The notes below the pieces were generated by a model. The model saw only the letters and a list, made by a program, of their open reading frames with translations, was not told where the DNA came from and searched no databases. A stretch of DNA of 64,000 nt from CAVDWX01 sp963612735 (GTDB lineage: Bacteria > Bacillota_I > Bacilli_A > RFN20 > CAG-826), in NCBI GenBank assembly GCA_963612735.1, contig CAVDWX010000010.1, positions 1 through 64,000 of the forward strand. The letters run 5' to 3'. Below, in pieces: positions 18,895-28,708 of the stretch. The translations under genes and the position numbers were made by a program. Each line of letters begins with the position of its first letter. Positions within the stretch are counted from its first letter, which is position 1.

Positions 18895-21681
18895 ATGGAA
18901 AACAAATATAAATGCATTCCCTTCTGGAGTTGGAATGATGAATTAGAAATTGATGAATTAGTCCGTCAAATAGAATGGATGCATGATAATGGAGTGGGTG
19001 GTTTCTTCATGCACGCTAGAGGGGGATTAACTACTCCTTATTTAGGGGAAAAATGGTTCCAATGTGTTAATGCCTGTTTAAAAAAAGCTAAAGAATTAGA
19101 TATGGAAGCTTATGCCTATGATGAAAATGGGTGGCCAAGTGGCTTTGTTGGTGGCAAATTATTAGAGGACCCTTCTAATTCTGATTATGCTGTTAGTTTT
19201 AAATACGGCGAATATGACTCTCATGCTGTAGCTAGTTTTTTAGTGGATGAAAATAGTGTTAAGCGTGTTAGCGGTGGAAGCGATGTTTTAAATGTTTATT
19301 TAAATAGAAGTAAATCCACTGTTGATATCTTAAATCCTAAAGTCGTTGATCAATTTATTGCCTTAACTCATGAACAATATAAGAAAAATGATGAAGTGGG
19401 TAATTTAAGAGGATTTTTTACCGATGAGCCTCAATATTTTAGATGGGGTACCCCTTTTACTTATATGCTCGTTGATTATTTTAAAAAACATTATAACGAG
19501 GATGTATTCGATAGAATTGCATTGCTCTTTATAAATAAAGAAGGTTATAGAGATTATCGCTATAAATATTTTAAGGCTTTACAAGATTTAATGCTTAATA
19601 ACTATTCTAAAAAAATATATGAATGGTGTGATTCAAATAATTATAAATTCACCGGTCATTACGTCGAAGAAGTTTCTCTTGGTTATCAAATCATGTGTTG
19701 TGGTGGCATCATGCCTTTTTATGAATATGAACATATTCCAGGAGTGGATCATTTAGGAAGATGGGTTAAAAGAAACGCCGTTGCAAAACAACTCGGTTCG
19801 GTTATGTCTCAACTCGATAAACGCCAAGGGTTATGCGAAATGTTTGCTTGTGTTGGTTGGGACGCTACTCCGCTTGAATTGAAAAAGATTGCTGACTTTT
19901 ATATGGTGAATGGCGTTAACCTTATGTGTCAACATCTTTTACCTTATAGTGAACACGGACAACGTAAAAGAGATTATCCAGAACATTATTCCATCATTAA
20001 CCCCTGGGTGGAGAAAGCTTTTAAAACATTTAATGATCATTTTTCTAATATCGGAGAAAAAATAGCTAAGAGTAGAGATATATGTAATGTTGGTTTATTC
20101 TCTCCGATTAGAACGGCTTATTTTGAATATCAAAGAGATCAGGAAGCCACTGGTTTTAATGTAAGTGAATTAGATAATGATTTTATTATTGCAAATGAAA
20201 TGTTCACTAATAATGGGATTAATTATCATTTATTAGATGAAGTAATTATGGCTAAACATGGTTATGTCGAAAAAGATGAACTCATCGTTGGCCAAGTTAG
20301 ATATAAATACATTGTGATTCCAAAAGGGACTTTAACAATCGATGTTACGACGATGAAATTATTTAAAGAATTCGCTTCTAATGGTGGCAAATTCTTACTA
20401 TTAGGCGATGTACCTTCCTATCTAGAAGGTCATGAATTTAATCATGATTATATTCATAACAACGTCACATTTGAACAAATTAAAAAAGACCAACCTTATA
20501 CATCGACTTATTCTACAAATATTATGATGACGTATCGTCTTAATGATGACGGACAATATTTCTTCTTTTTGACCAATTGTGGCGATAAAGAAGATGATGT
20601 TACTATTAATATTGATAATTTTGTTTCGTTTGAATGCGAGGGTCAAGTAATTTCTAATAAGATTCATCTTAATGTTGGTGAATCAAAAATCTTAATTTCT
20701 AGCAAAAAGAAAGCAAAACAAGCGCCAAATTTAGAAATTTTACATCTAGGTCATGAATTTGATGTTGTTAATGAACCTATGAATTATATTACTCTTGACT
20801 ATCTTTCTTATTCATTTGATAACCAAAATTATAGTGAAAAATTACATCATATGGGTGTCTTTGATCGGATTTTAAAGAGCCGTTATCAAGGTAAACTTTA
20901 TCTCAAATATGAATTCGATATTAAACATTTAACTAATAAATATGAAGCTTTAATTGAAGACTGTCATACTCTTTCCGTCCTTGTAAATGGACATGAAGTC
21001 AATCGATTAGGTCATGTTCTTGAAAAGGATTTATGGAATTATGATATTGGTAAATATCTTTTAATTGGACATAACGAAATTGTTGTCCTAATTGATTTTA
21101 TGGAAAAAGAAAATGTCTATTATGCTTTATTTGGTAAAGATGTTTTAGAATCCATTAAAAACTGCTTAGCTTACGATACCACTATTGAACCGATTTATAT
21201 ACGAGGTGATTTCGGAGTGTATGGTGATTTTAAAGATGGAGAATTTAATCAAGCTATTATTGGCAATAATTTTTATTTAGATAAACAAACTTATCACATA
21301 TCTTCGCTTATTAAAGATGGGTATCCATTTTTTAGAGGTGAAATAGCCTTAAGCACAAATATTAATGTCGATAGCATTAATAAATTATTAGTGATTGATA
21401 AACGTTTTCATTTAATCGATTTATATATCAATGATGTGTTTGTTAAAAGAATGCTTTTTGATTATAAAGTAGATTTATCTAATTATTTAAAAGTTGGAAA
21501 CAATAAGATTGAGATTAGGCTTTCTATCAGCAATCGAAATTTACTTGGACCATTCCACGATCCTTTAGAAGAACCAATGTCAGTTGGTCCTTACAGTTTT
21601 GAACGATTTGGGACTTGGGATGAAAAGGGTAAATCCTGCCTTTGTTTAGATAGATATAGTTTTATAAAAACAATAATTTAA
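18895..21681 (+). CDS. GH106-like alpha-L-rhamnosidase-type glycoside hydrolase
   Basis: A 928-residue cytoplasmic protein without signal peptide. The N-terminal part has the pattern of GH106 and related enzymes: PFWSWNDELEIDELVRQI, GVGGFFMHARGGL, YDENGWPSG and FFTDEPQYF, followed by an inserted DAHGQRKRDYP-like segment (SEHGQRKRDYP) and C-terminal beta-sandwich domains. GH106 removes alpha-L-rhamnose, but many similar proteins are uncharacterised, so rhamnose specificity is only a guess; fucose-like sugars are possible given the neighbouring fucI. The ATG at 18895 follows the ATPase stop by seven bases; the ribosome site is weak, suggesting coupling. An upstream in-frame start at 18856 lies inside the ATPase gene. 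Confidence 0.65.
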   Translation: MENKYKCIPFWSWNDELEIDELVRQIEWMHDNGVGGFFMHARGGLTTPYLGEKWFQCVNACLKKAKELDMEAYAYDENGWPSGFVGGKLLEDPSNSDYAVSFKYGEYDSHAVASFLVDENSVKRVSGGSDVLNVYLNRSKSTVDILNPKVVDQFIALTHEQYKKNDEVGNLRGFFTDEPQYFRWGTPFTYMLVDYFKKHYNEDVFDRIALLFINKEGYRDYRYKYFKALQDLMLNNYSKKIYEWCDSNNYKFTGHYVEEVSLGYQIMCCGGIMPFYEYEHIPGVDHLGRWVKRNAVAKQLGSVMSQLDKRQGLCEMFACVGWDATPLELKKIADFYMVNGVNLMCQHLLPYSEHGQRKRDYPEHYSIINPWVEKAFKTFNDHFSNIGEKIAKSRDICNVGLFSPIRTAYFEYQRDQEATGFNVSELDNDFIIANEMFTNNGINYHLLDEVIMAKHGYVEKDELIVGQVRYKYIVIPKGTLTIDVTTMKLFKEFASNGGKFLLLGDVPSYLEGHEFNHDYIHNNVTFEQIKKDQPYTSTYSTNIMMTYRLNDDGQYFFFLTNCGDKEDDVTINIDNFVSFECEGQVISNKIHLNVGESKILISSKKKAKQAPNLEILHLGHEFDVVNEPMNYITLDYLSYSFDNQNYSEKLHHMGVFDRILKSRYQGKLYLKYEFDIKHLTNKYEALIEDCHTLSVLVNGHEVNRLGHVLEKDLWNYDIGKYLLIGHNEIVVLIDFMEKENVYYALFGKDVLESIKNCLAYDTTIEPIYIRGDFGVYGDFKDGEFNQAIIGNNFYLDKQTYHISSLIKDGYPFFRGEIALSTNINVDSINKLLVIDKRFHLIDLYINDVFVKRMLFDYKVDLSNYLKVGNNKIEIRLSISNRNLLGPFHDPLEEPMSVGPYSFERFGTWDEKGKSCLCLDRYSFIKTII

Positions 21682-21705
21682 TAATAGTTATATGAGGATT
21701 TAAAT

Positions 21706-23667
21706 ATGGGAAAAAGAGAACGCTATTTTGGACTACATTTTGATTATCACGCTAATGAGAATACATTGAATATTGGTAAAAATTTTGATGCTAGCATACT
21801 TGAAACAATCATTAAAGAAGTTAAACCTGATTTCATTCAATGCGATACCAAGGGTCATCCTGGTTTGACTTCATATTGCACTAAGGTTGGTTTTCCTGCG
21901 CCTGGGATAGTGAAAGATTTATTAAGACAGTGGAGAGACGTTACTAAAAAATATAATATTCCTCTTTATGCCCATTATTCTGGAATTTGGGATAAAAAAG
22001 CCACTAGTGTACATCCTGATTGGGCTGAAGCGTTTGAAGATGGTTCTTTAACTGATAGAATTAGTGTTTTTTCTAATTACAGTGATGAATTAATGTTACC
22101 TGAATTAAAAGAACTAATTTTAGATTATCAAATGGATGGAGCATGGGTTGATGGTGATTGTTGGGCACTTGTAGTGGATTATTCTCATGCCGCAAAAAAA
22201 GCTTATAAAGAAAAATATCATAAAGACGCTCCTAAAGTTAATAAAGAAGGATATCGAGAATATCTTAATTTTCTTAAACAAGGATTTTTCGATTATGTTA
22301 AAAAATATGTCGATTACGCTCATTCGCTAAATAAAGACTTCATGATTACTAGCAATTGGCTTAATACCGGATGGGTACCTGATGATATCAATATAACTGA
22401 TTATATTTCCGGAGATTTATCACCCACTAATAGTGTTGACAGTGCTCGATTTGGTGGAAGGCTAATGGCTATGTCTAATCGAAACTGGGATATGATGAGT
22501 TGGGGTATTTCTTTTCCTGTTCACCATAGTAAAAGTACTGTCCAATTAAAGCAAGAAGCGGCTTGTACATTAGCCATTGGCGGTGGCTTTCAAATCTACA
22601 ACATGCAAGATCCTACTAGTGTGGTAGTGGAGCCTAAAGCTATTGCCACTTGGGCGGAAGTTTCTCAGTTTGTTCATGATAGAAAAGAATATTGCTTCGG
22701 AGGAGATTTCATTCCAGATTTAGGTTTATTATATTCCGTTTCTTCTTATTATAAGAGCATTGATACTGTCTTTAATAGAGAATGTCCTTTTAACGAAGAA
22801 TTTAATGGCACATTACTCGCTTTATTAGATCAATCAGCTTCCGTTAATGTCGTTAGTGAAGAAAAATTAAGCAAAGAAATATTAACTAAATATCCTCGTT
22901 TTGCGGTGGGAAATGTTTTAAGTTTGCCTAACAATATTATTGAAATGCTTTTAGAATACGCCTCAAATGGTGGAATTTTAATTCTTCTAGGTGCTGACAC
23001 GATGAATGTATTTGAACCATATCTCCACTTAGATATCGAATTACATAAAGATAATCACCCCATCTATTTTTTAAAGGGCGAAAGATCCTTTTTAGAAAAT
23101 AGAGATTCCTATGCTTTTATTAAAAATAAGGAAATTGACACCATTGTTCCTTTATATGAAGGAATTGTGGAAGGAGATTTAGGATGCACTAATCCGCCTC
23201 CAACTATTCTACATGGAGACAAAGAATATCCTGGTTTAGCTAAAATTAAATATGGAAATGGTTCTATTTTACTTGCTCCAATGAATTTAGGGCGACTTTA
23301 TTTAAATGAAAGAACGCTTGAAGAAGAAGATTTCTTTTCTAAATTAGTTTTATCTACTGAAAGACAACTAATTATGCATAATCACCCGACAGAATTAGAT
23401 GTCGTATATCGTAAGAAAGATGAAAGAACTTATCTACATCTCATCAATTTATTAGGTTCACATCGAGTTAATACCATATCTACTTTTAAATCTATTCCTC
23501 CAGTGAGCAATGTCGATATAAAGATTAAATCAGCTATTAAACCAAGCGCTATTTATTCTCGTCCTGATCATAAATTAATAGCTTTTTGTTATGATGAAAA
23601 GCAAAAAGAAATACTAATCCATTTACCTTTCATTGAATTATATGAAATTTTAGAATTAGTATTTTAA
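21706..23667 (+). CDS. Putative barrel-fold glycoside hydrolase (fucosidase-like context)
   Basis: A 653-residue cytoplasmic protein. Residues 1-380 look like a (beta/alpha)8 barrel: LHFDYHANEN at the start, CDTKGHPG, YAHYSGIWD, and DGAWVDGDCWA near residue 147, a typical position for a catalytic Asp. Residues 380-510 resemble the trimerisation domain of GH42-type enzymes (LLEYASNGGILILLGA), and a small beta domain ends the protein. I do not place it firmly in a numbered family; distant relatives are sometimes called alpha-L-fucosidase. As the last gene of the operon, next to fucI, release of fucose or a similar sugar is plausible (inference). GAGGA at 21693-21697 supports the start. Confidence 0.5.
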   Translation: MGKRERYFGLHFDYHANENTLNIGKNFDASILETIIKEVKPDFIQCDTKGHPGLTSYCTKVGFPAPGIVKDLLRQWRDVTKKYNIPLYAHYSGIWDKKATSVHPDWAEAFEDGSLTDRISVFSNYSDELMLPELKELILDYQMDGAWVDGDCWALVVDYSHAAKKAYKEKYHKDAPKVNKEGYREYLNFLKQGFFDYVKKYVDYAHSLNKDFMITSNWLNTGWVPDDINITDYISGDLSPTNSVDSARFGGRLMAMSNRNWDMMSWGISFPVHHSKSTVQLKQEAACTLAIGGGFQIYNMQDPTSVVVEPKAIATWAEVSQFVHDRKEYCFGGDFIPDLGLLYSVSSYYKSIDTVFNRECPFNEEFNGTLLALLDQSASVNVVSEEKLSKEILTKYPRFAVGNVLSLPNNIIEMLLEYASNGGILILLGADTMNVFEPYLHLDIELHKDNHPIYFLKGERSFLENRDSYAFIKNKEIDTIVPLYEGIVEGDLGCTNPPPTILHGDKEYPGLAKIKYGNGSILLAPMNLGRLYLNERTLEEEDFFSKLVLSTERQLIMHNHPTELDVVYRKKDERTYLHLINLLGSHRVNTISTFKSIPPVSNVDIKIKSAIKPSAIYSRPDHKLIAFCYDEKQKEILIHLPFIELYEILELVF

Positions 23668-23673
23668 TTTTAT

Positions 23674-25476
23674 TTATTTTCTAATGTTTTTATACATTGG
23701 ACCGTAAGCTTCGCAAGCTCGATAATCCGCACCTTCTAAGTCTGAACCAAATAAGGCCCATGAAGAAGGACGATATATATCTTTTTCATCGACGTTATGC
23801 ATTGAAACTGGAATTCTTAATATCGAGGCAAGTGTAATTAAGTCCGCTCCGATATGACCGTACGTAATAGCGCCGTGATTTGCTCCCCAATGATTCATTA
23901 CTTCATATGCACTGGTGAATGGTCCTTTTCCATTTAAACGAGGCGTAAACCAAGTACACGGCCAAGTATAGTCAGTTCGTTTCCATAATTTTTCTGATAC
24001 TTCATCGGGAAGATTAACACTATATCCTTCGACAATTTGTAAGACTGGTCCTAATCCTTTTACTAGATTTAATCTAATCATAGTCATAGGCATTTCAGCG
24101 CGTGTAAGATATCTAGATGAAAATCCTCCGCCTCTAAAATAACCTAAATCAGCATATGGCCATGTCGTTGCATCCATACATTTTTTAATATCTTTATCAT
24201 TCATTTCCCACCATGGTTTCATGACATGGTTTCCATCTTTATCAGTGACTTCTCCACAGGCATCTAAGCACTGTGCACCAGAGTTGATTAGATGTAAAAA
24301 TCCATCAGCTTCTTTAGCATGGCCTTCTATATCGTAACCTGTAACACGTTTAACACTAGATCCGCTCCAATATGTACGGACATCAGCGAAGATGGCAGCT
24401 CTTCCATTTAATAATCTTTCAAATAGCATTCCTAATCCATTTAGCGTGTCGTTTTCAGTTGCTAAAGTATAAGGTTCTCTAGCTCCATTCCAATCAAATG
24501 AAGAATTTAATAGTGATTCAGGGAAATCGCAATTAGGGTAAAAATCTGTCCATTGTCTTTGACCTTGGAAACCACCTACGATAGCGTTATGTCCTAAAGC
24601 TTCTTCTTCACATCCGACTGGTAAATTATTATTGCCATTAAATAAATCTTTAATAATACAACACATCTTAATTGTAAATTCCCAGTCTTTTTCTTTTTGC
24701 TCTTTACTTCTTTGAAGTTCAGATGGATTCTTATCAATGCCTTCTTTACAATTTTCTTTAGCCCATTTTAAAGCTTTTTGATATTCTTTTTCATCGTATA
24801 TACCAAGTGTCATACGTCTAATAATTTCGACTTCATCAACACTTTCTACTCTCATTCCAAGATATTCTTCAATAAAATCATGACTAATAATAGAGCCACC
24901 TATTCCCATGCAACTAGAGCCAATCTGTAAATAGCTTTTACCTCTTAAGGTAGCGGCAGCAATTGCGGCTCTTCCAAAACGCAATATCTTAGTTTTGACA
25001 TCTTCCGGAATGGATTTATCATCTTTATCTTGAACTTCATGGCCGTATATCCCAAAAGCTGGCAAACCTTTTTGTGCATGAGTGGCTAATACCGAAGCTA
25101 AATATACGGCACCTGGACGTTCTGTGCCATTAAATCCCCATACTGCTTTAATAGTTAAGGGATCCATATCCATAGTTTCTGCCCCGTAACACCAACATGG
25201 AGTAACAGTTAAGGTGATATCAACACCCTCTTTTTTAAAATAATCAGCGCATCGAGCGGCTTCTGGAACTCTTCCAATTGTACTTGGAGCAATGACAACT
25301 TTAACAGGTTCTCCGTTGCTATATCTTAAATTATCTTCTAATAATTTTTTTGCCGCTAAGGCCATACCCATAGTTTGTTCTTCTAATGATTCACGAACTT
25401 TTAATGGGCCTCTTCTTCCATCAATGGTGGGTCTAATTCCAATAACAGGATAAGAATTAACAAAACGACTTTTCAT
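23674..25476 (-). CDS. fucI: L-fucose isomerase
   Basis: A 600-residue cytosolic enzyme converting L-fucose to L-fuculose (it also acts on D-arabinose in known members). Length fits FucI. The start ([20 protein letters not shown]), the metal-site region ([21 protein letters not shown] with the ligand Glu, ATENDTLNG with the ligand Asp) and the late MNHWGANHG His are all recognisable. GAGG lies about 11 bases before the ATG on the minus strand. No fuculokinase or fuculose-phosphate aldolase is in the window, so the pathway must be completed elsewhere. It ends six bases from the convergent barrel hydrolase gene. Confidence 0.93.
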   Translation of the reverse strand: MKSRFVNSYPVIGIRPTIDGRRGPLKVRESLEEQTMGMALAAKKLLEDNLRYSNGEPVKVVIAPSTIGRVPEAARCADYFKKEGVDITLTVTPCWCYGAETMDMDPLTIKAVWGFNGTERPGAVYLASVLATHAQKGLPAFGIYGHEVQDKDDKSIPEDVKTKILRFGRAAIAAATLRGKSYLQIGSSCMGIGGSIISHDFIEEYLGMRVESVDEVEIIRRMTLGIYDEKEYQKALKWAKENCKEGIDKNPSELQRSKEQKEKDWEFTIKMCCIIKDLFNGNNNLPVGCEEEALGHNAIVGGFQGQRQWTDFYPNCDFPESLLNSSFDWNGAREPYTLATENDTLNGLGMLFERLLNGRAAIFADVRTYWSGSSVKRVTGYDIEGHAKEADGFLHLINSGAQCLDACGEVTDKDGNHVMKPWWEMNDKDIKKCMDATTWPYADLGYFRGGGFSSRYLTRAEMPMTMIRLNLVKGLGPVLQIVEGYSVNLPDEVSEKLWKRTDYTWPCTWFTPRLNGKGPFTSAYEVMNHWGANHGAITYGHIGADLITLASILRIPVSMHNVDEKDIYRPSSWALFGSDLEGADYRACEAYGPMYKNIRK

Positions 25477-25491
25477 TTTCTTTTTACCTCT

Positions 25492-25507
25492 ATTTGTTTA
25501 ACCAAAT
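25492..25507. promoter_or_regulatory. Operator-like palindrome before fucI
   Basis: ATTTGTTTAACCAAAT is a 16-base near-palindrome (7 of 8 positions pair), placed directly before the fucI ribosome binding site (GAGG at 25485-25488, minus strand). Its size and symmetry suit a LacI/GalR-type regulator, but the binding protein is unknown and none is encoded nearby. Confidence 0.4.
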
Positions 25508-25536
25508 ATTAGCACATGCAAGTTATAAAAATAAAA

Positions 25537-25558
25537 AGATAGTAATTAGATAGTAATT
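25537..25558. repeat. Tandem 11-base repeat upstream of fucI
   Basis: Two adjacent exact copies of AGATAGTAATT, at 25537-25547 and 25548-25558, lie in the 112-base gap between the GH78-like gene and fucI. The 11-base period puts both copies on the same helix face, so they may be regulator half-sites. Confidence 0.6.
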
Positions 25559-25588
25559 TTTTATAAGTTTATATTTAGATTTTTAAAG

Positions 25589-27055
25589 TTAATCTAACTT
25601 GTCTTTATTTTCAAGTAAGAATGATATTGGTCCAACACTCCATCCATGGCATAAAGAATGTCTAAATCCTTTATAACAAAACTTACCAAAATCGCCATGT
25701 ATATCGAGCTGATTTTCTTTAACAAATTCATCGATTTGGCATGAATTAGTGATCCATTCTAAATCAAAATCTTCCCAAAATGTGGTTGCCCCTTTGTCTA
25801 ACATGGCTCCGTAATATTCTTTCATCATCGTTATCGCCATATTGAAATCATAATTACTAACCGCTTTTAAAATATAATAAGACATGAAAGTAGACATACC
25901 TTTGGCTCCATCTTTAATGAGTAGTTCATAAGATTCTTTATCTTTATTAACTAGTTGGTAGAAGGCTAATAACTGTTTTTTATGCGGTAATGACATCTTT
26001 TTCTTTGAAAGCGATACTAACATTCTTTGGATAACAGAAGTATCTAAATTGAGTTCTTCAAACATTTTATTTATTAATGGAAGAATGTATTTCAGTAGAT
26101 TGATATGAGCATTAATTCTATCCACTAGTGGTTCATCAAGCGTTGGCCAATCAATAAAATAGAAATCTGAAGGGCATTCTTTTACTTTTTCAAAGTTTAA
26201 ATTTCCATCCTCATCAATTGCTTCATTTAACTCATTTATAATTCCTTTTATATAATTAAGATGTCTTTTTGCAAAAGCTTTATTTTTCTTATAAGAATAA
26301 ACATCATAAATGATTAATAAATACCAAATTGAATAACTTGGAATATCATTAAGCCAAGAAGGTAATGGATAAGATAATTCAGCGGTATTAATGCTTTGTT
26401 CAATTTGTTTGATGTTACCATATAAATGTAATATTGCATGAACTTCTGGTTCCATATCTCCAATCCATACCAGACGATCCCTTTTTATTCCATCCCATAT
26501 GCGATTTCCTATGTTTAAATCGATAGTTCTTTTACAAACATCGTATATTTTTTTAATGAGATTATCGCTAGTTTTTATATTATCTTTAACTTTTAAATCA
26601 AGATACCACTCCTTAGCATATATTGATTTAATTTTTAATGGTAATTCACTTTTATTATCAATTCGAACAAATCTAAATCCCGTGTCTCCAAATGTTTGAT
26701 CGCTCATTGAGGGCAAATATGTAATAAAATCTCTAAGCGCATGGTCGTTACTTGCACCCTTTTCATTGAGCTCTGCGCACGTTTCGTTTAATGATTCTCC
26801 AAATCTAAAACGAACTAGATATTGATCTTGAGCGGACTTACTATAGCTAGTTAATATTCTAATCCCGCCTATCAATTCTTCGTTAAAATCGAGGATAATA
26901 AAACCATCTTTTTCAATCGTTGTAACATCCAACTCTTTAATTGAAATTTGTAGATCTTTTTCTTTTAAAAGACTTTCACTATTAAAAACATTATCAGAAT
27001 GACTAATGATTTTAGTTGGCACTTTGTAGCGAATTTTCCTATTTTCTTTAATCAT
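25589..27055 (-). CDS. GH78-like alpha-L-rhamnosidase family protein (short form)
   Basis: A 488-residue cytoplasmic protein. The N-terminal beta-sandwich leads to an (alpha/alpha)6 barrel whose key segment DGIKRDRLVWIGD spans residues 188-200; the C-terminus has GFRHSLCHGWSVGP, typical of GH78 and related clan members. Compared with the classic GH78 motif D-C-P-x-R-E, the Glu is Asp (D193) while D188 and D200 are kept, a known variant subgroup. The protein is about half the usual GH78 length, lacking the N-terminal accessory domains. Sugar specificity is not predictable. It lies 41 bases downstream of the GH20-like gene. Confidence 0.65.
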   Translation of the reverse strand: MIKENRKIRYKVPTKIISHSDNVFNSESLLKEKDLQISIKELDVTTIEKDGFIILDFNEELIGGIRILTSYSKSAQDQYLVRFRFGESLNETCAELNEKGASNDHALRDFITYLPSMSDQTFGDTGFRFVRIDNKSELPLKIKSIYAKEWYLDLKVKDNIKTSDNLIKKIYDVCKRTIDLNIGNRIWDGIKRDRLVWIGDMEPEVHAILHLYGNIKQIEQSINTAELSYPLPSWLNDIPSYSIWYLLIIYDVYSYKKNKAFAKRHLNYIKGIINELNEAIDEDGNLNFEKVKECPSDFYFIDWPTLDEPLVDRINAHINLLKYILPLINKMFEELNLDTSVIQRMLVSLSKKKMSLPHKKQLLAFYQLVNKDKESYELLIKDGAKGMSTFMSYYILKAVSNYDFNMAITMMKEYYGAMLDKGATTFWEDFDLEWITNSCQIDEFVKENQLDIHGDFGKFCYKGFRHSLCHGWSVGPISFLLENKDKLD

Positions 27056-27096
27056 AAATGGTTCCTATTTATAAGAATTAAAATTATGTAATGCTC

Positions 27097-28704
27097 TTAG
27101 AAATTATTATAAGTCATCAACCAATCAAAATTATTGTTTAAATAACAATCTTCTGTGGGATCTGGAATATAATTGGCTTTGAGCGTTTTTTCTTTATATT
27201 CTCCAATTTCAACATCATTCTTAATATAGTCTAATAATCTTTCTTTAAGGTATTTAATTCTTGAAAGAAGATAACTATGGTGAAGTAAAGATATTTCATA
27301 ACCGTAAGCTTGATATTCATTCAAGAAATATTGTTCAAATGATTTATTGAATACTTCAATAGCTTTAATAAGTTTATCGATGTTGTTTTTAATATAATTT
27401 TCTAAAGCAATTTTGTCTTTTTTATAATAAGCGTTTCTTATATCTTCACTAAGATGAATTTTAAGTGATAATACTTTGGCAAAGTTAGCTATCATTTCAA
27501 AATAATAACTAAAATTAATATCGTTATATTTTTTAGCCAAACGATGATATTTAGCCCCTAATAGGTGGTATTTATGATTGACCTCTCTACTAGCGTATAA
27601 ATCATAATTCCCGAGCATCATATCGCTAAAAAAGGCGATATAAGAGGTGTTGTTATAATATTTAGTTCGATCGTGTTTATAAGGATTATTTAATAAATCT
27701 AGACTCAATAAATCATCATATTCAACACCAACGATTTGATAAAATTTTTCTTTGTTTATTTTATTGTTGTTCGTAATTTTATTTTGATTACATTCGCTCG
27801 CGATAAATAATGACGGCAATACACTATATATGGAACAAGGTATAGCAAAATCTCCCCATAGAGTTACCATATATTTATCGATATTATTGTGACTACATAC
27901 TTCTAATTGTTTAATTAATCTAGGTATGGAATAAGTATTGCTAGCAACATAACTAATGTGTTTCCAAGCACAACCCGCAAAACCAATTTCTGAAGCATGA
28001 TTTTGCATATCTTTTATTTTTTTATTTAAGGTGGTCGAATCGACACTATCGTAATCCCAAAGCCAAACTAAAGTATGTTCTGGAATTTCTTTTTTAATGT
28101 CTTCAATTGATATGGATGTACATTTATCATCCGTTAACATATCACCCCATATTTCTATTTTGAAATTATATTTATGAGCAATTTTAACGACTTCTTTTAA
28201 ATATTCTAAAAGCAAAACTTTTTTATCTTTTAATCCATATTTATTAAGATATTCTCCCATGCCTAAGCCGAACGTTTCATCCATACCTATATGAATAGTT
28301 CTTCCTTTAAAAGAGGATGATATGCTTTTAAACATAGCGTCGACAAATTTATATGATAATGGATTACCAACTTCTAGAATAGATCTTGTGTCCATAAATT
28401 CACGAAATGATTGATGTCTCCATATGAATTGTAAATGGCCTAATACTTGAATTGCAGGAATGACTTTGACTCCTTTTTTATTAGCGTATTCTTCAATATC
28501 TAGTAGCTCTTCTTTTGAATAACTACCGCGATGGTAATTAAAATATGGATATTCTTCAATTTTATAAGCATCAGTCAATCCAAAATAAAATTCTTGATAA
28601 CCAAAAGCACTGATGTAATCGATAAATGTTTTGATTTGAGAAACTTTAGGAGCGTTACCTGAAGCGCATTCAAGATAGCAAGATAAAGCCATAACTTTAT
28701 TCAT
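27097..28704 (-). CDS. GH20-like beta-N-acetylhexosaminidase
   Basis: A 535-residue cytoplasmic enzyme. The barrel starts almost at the N-terminus (no GH20b domain). The catalytic Asp-Glu pair of GH20 is seen in HIGMDET at residues 142-143, following VIPAIQVLGHLQF, which matches the GH20 strand order. These enzymes release terminal beta-GlcNAc or beta-GalNAc by substrate assistance, with Asp orienting the acetamido group. A roughly 200-residue helical C-terminal domain follows the barrel. It starts four bases after the GH130 gene, so the two are translationally linked. Confidence 0.75.
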   Translation of the reverse strand: MNKVMALSCYLECASGNAPKVSQIKTFIDYISAFGYQEFYFGLTDAYKIEEYPYFNYHRGSYSKEELLDIEEYANKKGVKVIPAIQVLGHLQFIWRHQSFREFMDTRSILEVGNPLSYKFVDAMFKSISSSFKGRTIHIGMDETFGLGMGEYLNKYGLKDKKVLLLEYLKEVVKIAHKYNFKIEIWGDMLTDDKCTSISIEDIKKEIPEHTLVWLWDYDSVDSTTLNKKIKDMQNHASEIGFAGCAWKHISYVASNTYSIPRLIKQLEVCSHNNIDKYMVTLWGDFAIPCSIYSVLPSLFIASECNQNKITNNNKINKEKFYQIVGVEYDDLLSLDLLNNPYKHDRTKYYNNTSYIAFFSDMMLGNYDLYASREVNHKYHLLGAKYHRLAKKYNDINFSYYFEMIANFAKVLSLKIHLSEDIRNAYYKKDKIALENYIKNNIDKLIKAIEVFNKSFEQYFLNEYQAYGYEISLLHHSYLLSRIKYLKERLLDYIKNDVEIGEYKEKTLKANYIPDPTEDCYLNNNFDWLMTYNNF

Positions 28705-28708
28705 AAAA

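Noticed and set aside
21706..23667. Firm assignment as GH29 alpha-L-fucosidase
   Set aside because: The usual GH29 start and nucleophile context are not visible; only a barrel with a WVDGDCW segment and the fucI context support it.
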